Assembly: GCA_030633145.1 (NCBI GenBank)
Contig: DAOVTM010000032.1
Coordinates: 1-15,604 of the forward strand
Origin: Desulfobulbaceae bacterium
GTDB lineage: Bacteria > Desulfobacterota > Desulfobulbia > Desulfobulbales > Desulfobulbaceae
Direction of reading: 5' to 3'
DNA: 15,604 nucleotides
Part shown: positions 1 to 7,294 of the stretch, piece after piece
How the letters are laid out: the number at the start of each line of letters is the position of its first letter
Numbering within the stretch: position 1 is the stretch's first letter
Notes under the pieces: model-generated
Seen by the model: only the letters and a program-made list of their open reading frames with translations
The model's database searches: none
What the model was told of the DNA's origin: nothing
Made by a program: the position numbers and the translations under genes

Positions 1-454
1 CATTGTTCACCGTCACAACCTCGGCCTTGCGCACAACGGTATTCTGTTCAGTATCAATATACCCTTTCTTTTCTACGGAAATAATCTCTCTATTCTCCCT
101 AGTCGGATCCGTTTGCACCCCAACTACCTTGCACTGTTCCATTTGCGCCATATTGTCATTTATTTCCATGGGCTCAACGTGGCGGGTACGGAGCAGCCTG
201 AGCATCTTCCGCTTTATAGCCCGAACATTTTTCACTAACCGCCGTCCTGTCTTGTCCAGGGTATCCTCTTTGTCGCAAATATTTCGTTCCAGGTTATCAA
301 AACCATCCAGTATTGCGAAAAGCTCCAGCAGGAATGCTCGTTCCCGATCTTGAAACAACTCTTCACGCTCCCTGTCCTGCTGCTTCAACCGGGCAATATC
401 ACGTTGAAACGAAACAAGCCTGTCCCGCAAGAACTGCTGAGGATGTTCATCCAT
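1..454 (-). CDS. GrpE-like nucleotide exchange factor of the variant Hsp70 operon (partial, C-terminus cut)
   Basis: The reading frame stays open from an ATG at 454 to the left edge, giving 151 codons. It begins MDEHPQQFLRDRLV and is rich in charged residues, suggesting an N-terminal coiled coil (about residues 1-40). Next comes FLLELFAILDGFDNLER, resembling the GrpE helix motif 'LLPVLDNLERAL'; the canonical GrpE in this window has ILRDVLTSVDNLDRALE. The end, KGYIDTEQNTVVRKAEVVTV, matches the GrpE beta-domain pattern 'GY...D.VLR.A.V.V'. GrpE family proteins release ADP from Hsp70. An AAGGTGA ribosome site lies at 461-467, 6 nt before the ATG. The stop of the J-like gene is 16 bp upstream, so it is the fifth gene of the operon. 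It is shorter at the N-terminus and much diverged from the GrpE at 6591-7169. Being the exchange factor for the neighbouring variant Hsp70 is inferred from the operon. Only the extreme C-terminus should be missing. Confidence 0.75.
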   Translation of the reverse strand, partial: MDEHPQQFLRDRLVSFQRDIARLKQQDREREELFQDRERAFLLELFAILDGFDNLERNICDKEDTLDKTGRRLVKNVRAIKRKMLRLLRTRHVEPMEINDNMAQMEQCKVVGVQTDPTRENREIISVEKKGYIDTEQNTVVRKAEVVTVNN

Positions 455-470
455 CTGTAATCACCTTGAT

Positions 471-755
471 TCAAGCCTTATCATCAAAAAGAGTAAGCCG
501 CTGCAAGGTACCTATCCCCCTTGTATCGTCGGTTCTTTCGCCATAGCTGCCAGTGTCGCTCTTTATCAACAAGTCCAGATCCACGGAATGGACAAAGTCA
601 AGGATCAGCCTGGCATCCGGGTTCATTAACTGCTGCCTGGCTTCAGCTACTTCACGGGCTGAATATTTACGTTCACGCAGAGCCAGAGCCGATGCCTGGA
701 CAATTTCCTGCGCTGTCGCTTTCCGGTCAATATTGAGGATCGTATAGGGGTTCAT
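471..755 (-). CDS. Small J-domain-like protein lacking the HPD motif
   Basis: The product has 94 residues and no signal peptide. Residues 2-55 follow the J-domain layout: NPYTILNIDRKATAQEI for helix I and the start of helix II, then ALALRERKYSAREVAEARQQL, then NPDARLILDFV where J-domains have 'L.dP.kR..YD'. The loop between helices II and III, which should carry HPD, reads RERKYS and has no His-Pro-Asp. HPD is the part of a J protein that triggers Hsp70 ATP hydrolysis, so this protein may bind Hsp70 without classical stimulation, or act as a decoy or adaptor. The tail (residues 56-94) is acidic and unassigned. It lies 34 bp after the TPR gene and 16 bp before the GrpE-like gene. No strong ribosome site precedes the ATG. 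The J-like assignment rests on the pattern and the chaperone context. It could be an unrelated helical protein. Confidence 0.6.
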   Translation of the reverse strand: MNPYTILNIDRKATAQEIVQASALALRERKYSAREVAEARQQLMNPDARLILDFVHSVDLDLLIKSDTGSYGERTDDTRGIGTLQRLTLFDDKA

Positions 756-789
756 TCTGTATTGGTTGGTAATTTTCTTTTCTTATTTT

Positions 790-2934
790 TCAGTTCAGTT
801 CGTCCAATTCGTCCAATTCGTCCAGTGCGTCTTCCAGTTCCATGGTAACAGGATGTAGAGGATCGACATTTCTACAACTCGTCAAAAAATCCTGCAGGAA
901 CAGCCGTTTATATTTTTGGTTCTCAAGATTAGCCATTTTATCAAAACCTTCATAACATTCCTTGCAAAAAGAAAAGAAAATATCCCGTACCTCAGGATAA
1001 TCACTGGCAATAGCGATACGAGCCGCCTTTGCTATTTTCATCTGACCTATTGCTGTATCAATCTCGCTAGCGTCATGAGCAATCCTGACTTCCCGCAGGG
1101 CAACCCGGGTATGTTCATTCCCGGGATTCAAAGCAGCAGCCTTTTCCAGAGACTTCACCGTGATCCTGATATTGGCCTTCTTATTTTTACTAAGAATAAA
1201 AGCTTGTTCAGTCAACAAAACACAGAGGAGTGCATTCACGGCCTCTGAACGATGGTGTGTTATGGATTGGGAAGAAAGAAATTTTTGCAGTGTACTCAAT
1301 ATATTCACGGAGCTGGCAAGTCGTTCCAGATTATAACGATATTCAATCGACTGTTCAAGGACGGCAAGCAGTTTACCGGTCAGGCTGCCAGAATCAACCA
1401 GACGGGAAAGGACAGGATTAATCAATCGTTCAGCCTCCCGGTATTGACCCTTTTCCAGCTCATTCAAGCCGCATTCCAGCTTAACCTGAGCCGCACCCCG
1501 GTCGAGAAAGGGATCTTGATTGACTTTTTCCAAAAACGTAATTTCCTGCAGGCTGCCCTCGTAATCCCTGTCCCTGGCCATGATCATTGCCTTGCCAGCC
1601 AATGAATACGCTGCCCCGGTTGCCAGGAAAGCCGCCTTGTCCGGGAACGCCTCCTCATGTTTTTCCAGAAGCACAAACAACTGCTCTCCGAGTCCGGCCT
1701 TAAGAGCAGGAGCCGGGCTGTATGGAGCAAGCCCTGTTTCGTTCTCTGTTTGAGCGGATATCAGGCTGGCAATGGTTTTGAGTTGAACAAGGTTCTCCTT
1801 CCACTGTTCAGTGAGAGTGGAACCGATTTCAGGATGCTGTTCACTGAATTTACGGATCAGGGTATAACCCATATCCAGCAGAGCCTGACAGGTTCGGTCA
1901 GTTTCTCCAGATCCATCCGGATACTTCCAGCCAGTCTCGGGATGGAGTAGTGCGCTGAGCCAGTAGTCAATAAAATCATACACCAGGGACAGTGGAGCCT
2001 TGGCCCCTTCTTGGTCCAGCAGCTGATACGCAGTCTTTGCATGGATGGCCAGCTCTGCGGAATTCATGGTATCGGCTTCCGGGAGCATCTTTCTGATATC
2101 CCATAACCTGTCTTCCTGCCAGAGCTGTCCCAGCCGTAGCGAGCGGCACCGGGCAAGCAGATTCTGTCCATCATCCCCCAGGTCGGCAACAGACTCCAGC
2201 TGTTCCAGTACCGTTCCAGCCTCCTCGAAGAGCGCATTGTTGCGTTGAGCCTGATTCAGATCATTGGCCAGCTTCTGGATATACAATTCGCTAACATTCT
2301 TCTTCTGGACGATGAAATCAGGGTGTTTTGATCGAATATTCTGCCAACTGTTCAGACAATCCCCATAATGGCCGCTTTTTGCCTGGGCAAAACCGTAATT
2401 ATACCATTCAGCAGGAGAAGAACATTCCACCTGCACATAAAGTTCAAGAGCCTGATCCCACTGTTCAGCCAGTACCAAACAGTGTGCCTGCCTGCAGAGT
2501 AGGCCCTTGTCCGATTTCGCCTCATAGAGCTGAGCAAGAATTTCAGCCGCTTTGAGATAGTCACCGTCTGCCTCGGCCCGATCCGCAGATGCGGCTTTAT
2601 CCATGCCCGCAGACTTTACCCGCAGTTCTGAAATCATATCAGCTAGCTGCCTGTCACCGGTAACAGCATGAGCCTTTTCAAAGCACTCCAAGGCCTGTTC
2701 CAGCTTTCCCCTACCGAGCAGCTTGCGCCCCTTTTTGACCAGTTCTTTAGCACGGAGGAGAGCTGTTTCTCTTTCACACTGCTCAATATGGCTGCTGACG
2801 GTATCAGTGAGTCCCTCTGGGGCGACCCTTTTATACTTTTGATACTCTTTCAGCGCGGCCTGGTAACTTTTTTTGCCATACAGGGTTTCCGCACGTTTAA
2901 GTATTGCTTCAGGAGATTTTTTTTTCTTTGCCAT
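790..2934 (-). CDS. Large TPR-repeat protein of the variant Hsp70 operon
   Basis: This 714-residue protein is almost wholly helical and starts with a basic stretch, MAKKKKSPEAIL. The N-terminal third shows TPR-like helix pairs: roughly residues 10-42 (RAETLYGKKSYQAALKEYQK), 60-95 (KGRKLLGRGKLEQALECFEK), 115-140 (AEADGDYLKAAEILAQLYEA), 145-172 (HCLVLAEQWDQALELYVQV) and 175-205 (YNYGFAQAKSGHYGDCLNSW). The rest is helical with weaker repeat signal, and the C-terminus ends in a short acidic DELDELDELN run. TPR arrays are protein-binding scaffolds, and in chaperone systems they often serve as Hsp70 adaptors. No membrane segment or signal peptide is visible, so it is probably cytoplasmic. It starts 49 bp after the LysM gene and ends 34 bp before the J-like gene. 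A TATAAT lies at 2964-2969 on the minus strand but has no convincing -35. The TPR call is firm; the partner is inferred. Confidence 0.8.
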   Translation of the reverse strand: MAKKKKSPEAILKRAETLYGKKSYQAALKEYQKYKRVAPEGLTDTVSSHIEQCERETALLRAKELVKKGRKLLGRGKLEQALECFEKAHAVTGDRQLADMISELRVKSAGMDKAASADRAEADGDYLKAAEILAQLYEAKSDKGLLCRQAHCLVLAEQWDQALELYVQVECSSPAEWYNYGFAQAKSGHYGDCLNSWQNIRSKHPDFIVQKKNVSELYIQKLANDLNQAQRNNALFEEAGTVLEQLESVADLGDDGQNLLARCRSLRLGQLWQEDRLWDIRKMLPEADTMNSAELAIHAKTAYQLLDQEGAKAPLSLVYDFIDYWLSALLHPETGWKYPDGSGETDRTCQALLDMGYTLIRKFSEQHPEIGSTLTEQWKENLVQLKTIASLISAQTENETGLAPYSPAPALKAGLGEQLFVLLEKHEEAFPDKAAFLATGAAYSLAGKAMIMARDRDYEGSLQEITFLEKVNQDPFLDRGAAQVKLECGLNELEKGQYREAERLINPVLSRLVDSGSLTGKLLAVLEQSIEYRYNLERLASSVNILSTLQKFLSSQSITHHRSEAVNALLCVLLTEQAFILSKNKKANIRITVKSLEKAAALNPGNEHTRVALREVRIAHDASEIDTAIGQMKIAKAARIAIASDYPEVRDIFFSFCKECYEGFDKMANLENQKYKRLFLQDFLTSCRNVDPLHPVTMELEDALDELDELDELN

Positions 2935-2983
2935 TTTCTATTCTATTTTTACAGGTTAATTGCATTATAATTCAAGCCTGGTT

Positions 2984-3979
2984 TTAACGAAGAATCACTA
3001 TGACATCTTTTCCGACCTCGATTTCAGGTTCACTGTCCCAAAAAACTCTGGCTTCGTCATAAACGGACTGAAAACGGATCATAATAGAGGCGGATGTTTC
3101 ACCCGGCTGAACCTCATGCCTCCAGAGTGCGTATTCACCTCTCCATTGCACCCGTTGTTGATAGATCTGCTCAACATTATTCTGGTCGGCAAAAAGACGA
3201 ATTTCTTTTGCCGCTCCCATTCCACTGATCACAAGACCGGGGTTCTGCTCCATAATGACGGGATAATATTTTCCGTGTTCATACAATCGCTCTGCCACTG
3301 CCCAGAGAGTGTCTGCCTCTTGTACCTGATAGAGAAAGGTTTCAGGAGCTGTTTTGAATGCACTGTTTTTCACTTTACTGTCTGTACTCACCGGCACTGC
3401 CGCAACAATATGATCTTCAATAGGGTCTTTAACTCGATCCTCAACACTGTCTTTATTATTGTTTTCCATGGTCTGAAGCCGAATATTGATCCGCTCAATT
3501 CCAGTTAGGGAATCATTCAGTTTTTCCTCCACGCCACGCAAATCATCAAAATACCTTGCCAGCATTGTCTGCATTGCTGGCAAGAGCATATCAGTCTCTG
3601 TTTTTTCCGCTTTCCCCCTGCTGTCTTGTCCTCTTGCCCTGATATCCGTACCCGGGGCAGCCAGCCGCGTTTCCAAAAGAACGAGTTTATTCCTCATATC
3701 CCATGACAGGACGGCAAGCCCCAAGCACAAGAGCAGAATGAATATTAGCCCCAAACCCATCCCTCGTACTCCAGCCGATGGGTAGTGCTTCTGAGGAATA
3801 TCCTGGTGGAGATCCTGCTGTTTCTCCCCGATCTTGTTGTGTACAGCAACAACTGCCCCCTGTGCGGCCAATGCGTCAAGAGCCTGAAAACAGGTCAAAT
3901 CAGCGTCGCACTGAGGACAGGTGGCTGCACCGGATAGCAGCCCCTTACGTTCACATACCGGACAGGTGATAGTCTGCAT
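2984..3979 (-). CDS. Zinc-ribbon, single-span membrane protein with C-terminal LysM domain
   Basis: This 331-residue protein has several parts. Residues 6-24 form a CPVC...CPQC zinc ribbon (C6, C9, C21, C24) followed by DADL. Residues about 73-93 are a hydrophobic span (GMGLGLIFILLLCLGLAVLS) followed by DMRNK. Residues about 95-175 are charged and may form a coiled coil. Residues about 215-264 are LysM-like: YQVQEADTLWAVAERLYEHG, then YYPVIMEQNPGL. A weaker second LysM-like stretch lies at about 287-330 (HEVQPGETSASIMIRFQ). LysM domains bind N-acetylglucosamine polymers such as peptidoglycan. With the ribbon inside and LysM outside, the protein would link cytoplasm to cell wall, but the topology is inferred. 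The start is 2 bp after the Hsp70-like stop, so translation is probably coupled. The ribbon resembles the one inside the upstream Hsp70-like protein. The LysM could also face the cytoplasm as a protein-binding module. Confidence 0.75.
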   Translation of the reverse strand: MQTITCPVCERKGLLSGAATCPQCDADLTCFQALDALAAQGAVVAVHNKIGEKQQDLHQDIPQKHYPSAGVRGMGLGLIFILLLCLGLAVLSWDMRNKLVLLETRLAAPGTDIRARGQDSRGKAEKTETDMLLPAMQTMLARYFDDLRGVEEKLNDSLTGIERINIRLQTMENNNKDSVEDRVKDPIEDHIVAAVPVSTDSKVKNSAFKTAPETFLYQVQEADTLWAVAERLYEHGKYYPVIMEQNPGLVISGMGAAKEIRLFADQNNVEQIYQQRVQWRGEYALWRHEVQPGETSASIMIRFQSVYDEARVFWDSEPEIEVGKDVIVILR

Positions 3980-3981
3980 CG

Positions 3982-6300
3982 TTATTTACGAATATCCTTG
4001 TGGATTACTCGCGTCTCATTCTCTTCCCTGTCAAGAACTTCATTTACCTGAGGCATTATTTCAGAGAGTTGCGCCATCACTTGCGAAGCGTTTGCGTTTT
4101 GGTCAAGCTTCAGCATATCATGAACAACCTTCATAAATTGTGATGCCTTTGCCGGTTCTGAATCTATACAGTACTCAGCGGCATTGGATATCTGTGACAA
4201 TATACTGGCAACCGCAAAATCATCGTCATCCAGGGTGTCTGATAATCCGTCACATGCCCGCATTGTTGCCTTATACGAACCTTCCTGATCCTCTCTGCGT
4301 AACAGTTCCAGCTTTTTTCGAAGCCTTTTTTGCGCTGCTGGCGGAATTGCGGGGCTAAAAAGTTCCAGCATGGATTCGGCATAATATATCTTGGTTACAG
4401 GTGCGGTTTCATCTTCCGCTATCTTTATTGCCTTCTCTATTTGACCTTTCGCACGTTTATATTCTGCTTCATCAACCTCGCCGGTCTTATCATCAACCAC
4501 CCCATTGATGGACTTGATAATGAAACGCGTCCTGTTGAGCAGGTCAATTATGGTATAGGAAGAATATTCCTGCTCATCCGCCTCGTGTATGGCCTTCTCC
4601 AGAGAGAGAAAGAGCTTTTCATCAGCCTGCCCCCTGGACAGTGTTTTGGAAATATTCACCTCCGGCTGATCCCGCAGGGCCGCATTCACTGACACCAGAT
4701 TATTTTCATCTATATCCAGGGTAATTTCTATTTGTGACGGTTTACCCTTATCTCCTCTTCTTGTTTCCTTTTCAGAGATATCAATGCCAAGCCAGAGATC
4801 ACCGATGCTCTCCTCCGCCTCATTGACCATATTATAGAATTTCATATGAACCAGTTCCTGTTCAACATCTACGAGTTGAAATATTTCAGTACTCGAACAG
4901 GGAAGAGGGGTATTTTTTTCCACCATCAGAAAACGCTGTTTTCCTTCCAGCCCGATGGAATAGTCATGGGCTGCGGCATGGACAATGTCAACCAGCCCCT
5001 GATCCACGGTATAGGCATCAAGGTCAAAGGAGCAGTTAGGACAGCTTGTTTCACTCTGGCTCACCTCTTGACCGCAGCCGGGACATTCAAGCACATCGGC
5101 AAGACGATGGCTGAGAATGGCTGCGCCTTCGGCAATAGCCAGCATGGGACGTTCATGAAGCATTACTTTTTCCGCACCAAATTCTTCCTGCATGGCTTTG
5201 CGAACAGCCGGGATACGAGAACTGCCGCCCACAAGAAGGATATTATCTATAAGTTCAGGCGTGAAATGAACATCCTGGATAATTTTGCGGACAAGCTCAA
5301 CCATGTTTTTCAGCTTCGGAGCCAGCATCTCCTCAAACTGCTGCCTGGTTAGTTCTACCTCTACATCAATGCCGTCACCGTCCTCATCCTGTAACACACC
5401 CAGGATTTCAACAAAGGTCTCAGTGTTGTCGCTGAGGGCGATTTTGGCCTTTTCCACGGCTGTCTTTAATTCAGCAAGGAAACGGTTTTTGCGAGCCGGA
5501 TCCTGCTGCTCAATCAGAACACGAATATCTTCAATATCTTCTTCCCGGGCGGTTTCCGCAAGTACATGATCTATAATCAGGCGGTCAATATCCTCACCAC
5601 CGAGCCACATGTCACCTCCCTTGCCCATTTCAATAATCTGACCGCCGCTGATGGTGAGAATGGAGAGATCAAGGGTGCCGCCGCCAAAGTCGAAGACCAG
5701 TACCGTACTGCCCTGATCACCGGAAACCGTATCAACCCCAAACGAGATCGCTGCCGCAGTGGGTTCAGGCAGGAGACGGCGCACCTTGAGACCGGCAAGA
5801 GCAGCAGCAGTGCGGGTGGCGTGCTTTTGTTTATCATTGAAATAGGCTGGCACAGTGATAACTGCGGAATCCACCCCGCTGTCCAGGCTTTTTTCTGCGT
5901 CTTCCTTGATTGCGCCAAGAATTTTTGCAGAGATTTCTTCTGGAGTAAATTCCTCTCCTCCAGCGAAAATGGCAATACTGTTTTCCGAACCCCTTGAGTG
6001 AGCCGCAACCCGGTACGACAGCCCATGACCGGCTATGAGTTCCTGTATCTCACGGTCATGGTAATTACGCCCTATGAGTCTTTTGACAGCGGTGACAGTA
6101 TTTTCCGGTTCCTGGCGAAGCCATTCCAAGGCACTACGACCAACTATGAACTGGGGCTTGCGCAGCGTGCGTTTTTTTACAGTTACGCAGGAGGGGGTAA
6201 TCTGTTCACCGTCTGCGTTTTTCAAAACCTCCGTGGATACTTTTCTTATCGCTGCTACGGAGTTTGTGGTTCCAAGATCAATGCCGATTGTTTTTTCCAT
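3982..6300 (-). CDS. Variant Hsp70 (DnaK-like ATPase) with zinc ribbon in place of the interdomain linker
   Basis: This 772-residue protein has a complete Hsp70 nucleotide-binding domain: phosphate-1 loop IGIDLGTTNS (5-14), AVKRLIGR with the catalytic lysine near 73, ITVPAYFND (148-156), phosphate-2 loop VFDFGGGTLDLSIL (202-215) and adenosine motif ILLVGGSSRIP (354-364). After EGAAILSHRLADVLE, where DnaK carries the linker DVLLLDVTPLSLG, it has a ribbon CPGC-x10-CPNC (C406, C409, C420, C423). A diverged substrate-binding beta domain follows (YSIGLEGKQRFLMVEKNTPL, then ITLDIDENNLVSVNAALRD). The long helical C-terminus (about 560-772) ends IHKDIRK, with no EEVD/EEVK tail. ATP binding looks intact. 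Substrate and allostery are probably changed, because the hydrophobic linker couples the two domains in known Hsp70s. It is the first gene of a five-gene minus-strand operon, divergent from canonical grpE-dnaK. The ribosome site is weak (AGGT about 9 nt before the ATG). The family is certain; the specialised role is inferred. Confidence 0.93.
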   Translation of the reverse strand: MEKTIGIDLGTTNSVAAIRKVSTEVLKNADGEQITPSCVTVKKRTLRKPQFIVGRSALEWLRQEPENTVTAVKRLIGRNYHDREIQELIAGHGLSYRVAAHSRGSENSIAIFAGGEEFTPEEISAKILGAIKEDAEKSLDSGVDSAVITVPAYFNDKQKHATRTAAALAGLKVRRLLPEPTAAAISFGVDTVSGDQGSTVLVFDFGGGTLDLSILTISGGQIIEMGKGGDMWLGGEDIDRLIIDHVLAETAREEDIEDIRVLIEQQDPARKNRFLAELKTAVEKAKIALSDNTETFVEILGVLQDEDGDGIDVEVELTRQQFEEMLAPKLKNMVELVRKIIQDVHFTPELIDNILLVGGSSRIPAVRKAMQEEFGAEKVMLHERPMLAIAEGAAILSHRLADVLECPGCGQEVSQSETSCPNCSFDLDAYTVDQGLVDIVHAAAHDYSIGLEGKQRFLMVEKNTPLPCSSTEIFQLVDVEQELVHMKFYNMVNEAEESIGDLWLGIDISEKETRRGDKGKPSQIEITLDIDENNLVSVNAALRDQPEVNISKTLSRGQADEKLFLSLEKAIHEADEQEYSSYTIIDLLNRTRFIIKSINGVVDDKTGEVDEAEYKRAKGQIEKAIKIAEDETAPVTKIYYAESMLELFSPAIPPAAQKRLRKKLELLRREDQEGSYKATMRACDGLSDTLDDDDFAVASILSQISNAAEYCIDSEPAKASQFMKVVHDMLKLDQNANASQVMAQLSEIMPQVNEVLDREENETRVIHKDIRK

Positions 6301-6590
6301 AAAAATTAGACCTGTTATATTTTTCCCTTCTTGTTCATGTTTGTTGTACCTTTTAAAGATGACAAAACCAATATTGCTTAATGTACGACAACTTTCTCAA
6401 TGTGTAAAGCCTTGACACGGTAAATCCCCATACTTATTGTTGCTCCAGACTTGACAGAAGCAGTGCAGACTCTATCCGGCAGCCTGCCCTTATGGGACAT
6501 AATCGTGGGGGACATGATCGTATCCGGAAAAGTTACCATTGCAGATATTAATACGTTACTTATTGATACTTACTACTTGTAGGAGAATAG
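6301..6590. promoter_or_regulatory. Divergent control region between the variant Hsp70 operon and grpE-dnaK
   Basis: This 290-bp gap holds no gene and must carry start signals for both directions. On the plus strand TTGACA (6412-6417) is followed after 17 nt by TATTGT (6435-6440). A second TTGACA at 6451-6456 lacks a good -10. On the minus strand a weak candidate is TTGGTT, 17 nt, TACAAC, ending about 40 bp before the Hsp70-like start. An imperfect inverted repeat, TTGTTGTAC (6341-6349) and GTACGACAA (6383-6391), matches at 8 of 9 positions and could be an operator. No CIRCE element (TTAGCACTC-N9-GAGTGCTAA) was found. Confidence 0.5.
6412..6440 (+). promoter_or_regulatory. Probable sigma-70-type promoter for grpE-dnaK
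   Basis: A perfect TTGACA (6412-6417) lies 17 nt before TATTGT (6435-6440; 4 of 6 to TATAAT). Within the spacer, CCCCATAC (6427-6434) resembles a sigma-32 -10 (CCCCATnT). However, the CTTGAC sequence upstream is only about 8 nt away, too close for a sigma-32 promoter. The transcript would have a leader of about 145 nt before grpE. Confidence 0.45.
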
Positions 6591-7169
6591 ATGCCTGAAG
6601 ATAAAAAAACCAATGATCCAGCTGAAGAACAGGAACTCACCGAGACCCCGGAGGAAGAATCCGTCCGGGAAGAAAACAATACCGACACGGAAGAAGAGGT
6701 GAGCATTGAGTCCCTCCAGGAGGAGTTGGAGGAAACCCGTAGCCAAATGCTGCGGGTTGCCGCAGATGCAGACAATTTCAAAAAACGCATGGAACGGGAT
6801 AAGCAGAAGATGCTCAAATATGCTGGAGAAAACATCCTCCGCGACGTACTGACCTCTGTGGATAACCTGGATCGAGCCTTGGAACAGGGCGGAATCACTG
6901 AAGGAGACCCCATGGAGAAACTCGAAGCCCTGCTGGCCGGAGTTGACCTGACCAAAAAAGGTCTCGATTCCATGCTGGAGCGTTTTGATGTCACCCCGCT
7001 TGAGTCCATAGGCAAACCGTTCAACCCCGACGAGATGGATGCCCTCACCATGGAGGCCAGTGATGAGGTGGATGAGAATCACGTCCTGCGTGAATTTGCC
7101 AGGGGATATATGTTCAAGGACAGGGTGTTACGCCATGCACAAGTCGTTGTTTCCAGCGGCCCTGCATAA
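6591..7169 (+). CDS. grpE: Nucleotide exchange factor GrpE
   Basis: GrpE is the cytoplasmic exchange factor that drives ADP release from DnaK. The protein has 192 residues, normal for bacterial GrpE. The first 45 residues are highly acidic (EEQELTETPEEESVREE). A coiled coil follows (about 45-85, ending MLRVAADADNFKKRMERDK), then the four-helix segment ENILRDVLTSVDNLDRALE. The C-terminal beta domain has PFNPDEMDALTME and ENHVLREFARGYMFKDRVLR. A strong AGGAG ribosome site lies at 6581-6585. dnaK follows 125 bp downstream on the same strand, so this is the conserved heat-shock pair. dnaJ and hrcA are not adjacent. Confidence 0.96.
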   Translation: MPEDKKTNDPAEEQELTETPEEESVREENNTDTEEEVSIESLQEELEETRSQMLRVAADADNFKKRMERDKQKMLKYAGENILRDVLTSVDNLDRALEQGGITEGDPMEKLEALLAGVDLTKKGLDSMLERFDVTPLESIGKPFNPDEMDALTMEASDEVDENHVLREFARGYMFKDRVLRHAQVVVSSGPA

Positions 7170-7294
7170 CAGGAAATTTTTTCCTGCGCAACCGGCATCC
7201 GCCTTGACAAACCGGTTTTCATGCGCATTGTAGGTATTGAAAAAACCAACACGAATTATTTGTTTTATATAACACATAACAGGAGATAATAATC
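7170..7294 (+). promoter_or_regulatory. grpE-dnaK spacer with hairpin and palindromes; possible internal promoter
   Basis: A perfect 7-bp hairpin CAGGAAA/TTTCCTG (7170-7186, loop TTT) sits immediately after the grpE stop. TTGACA occurs at 7204-7209, overlapping a 10-bp palindrome AAACCGGTTT (7209-7218), and a further palindrome ATGCGCAT lies at 7221-7228. The matching -10 is poor (CATTGT after 16 nt), so promoter activity is uncertain. A strong ribosome site AGGAG (7281-7285) precedes dnaK. Confidence 0.3.

Noticed and set aside
3..755. Plus-strand open frames at the left end
   Set aside because: They are shadows of the minus-strand GrpE-like and J-like genes, which show family patterns and operon spacing.
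6411..6434. Sigma-32-type heat-shock promoter (CTTGAC with CCCCATAC)
   Set aside because: The elements are only about 8 nt apart instead of roughly 13-15, while TTGACA with TATTGT at 17 nt fits a sigma-70 promoter better.
6301..7294. CIRCE operator for HrcA control of grpE-dnaK
   Set aside because: No TTAGCACTC-N9-GAGTGCTAA-like sequence was seen in either intergenic region.
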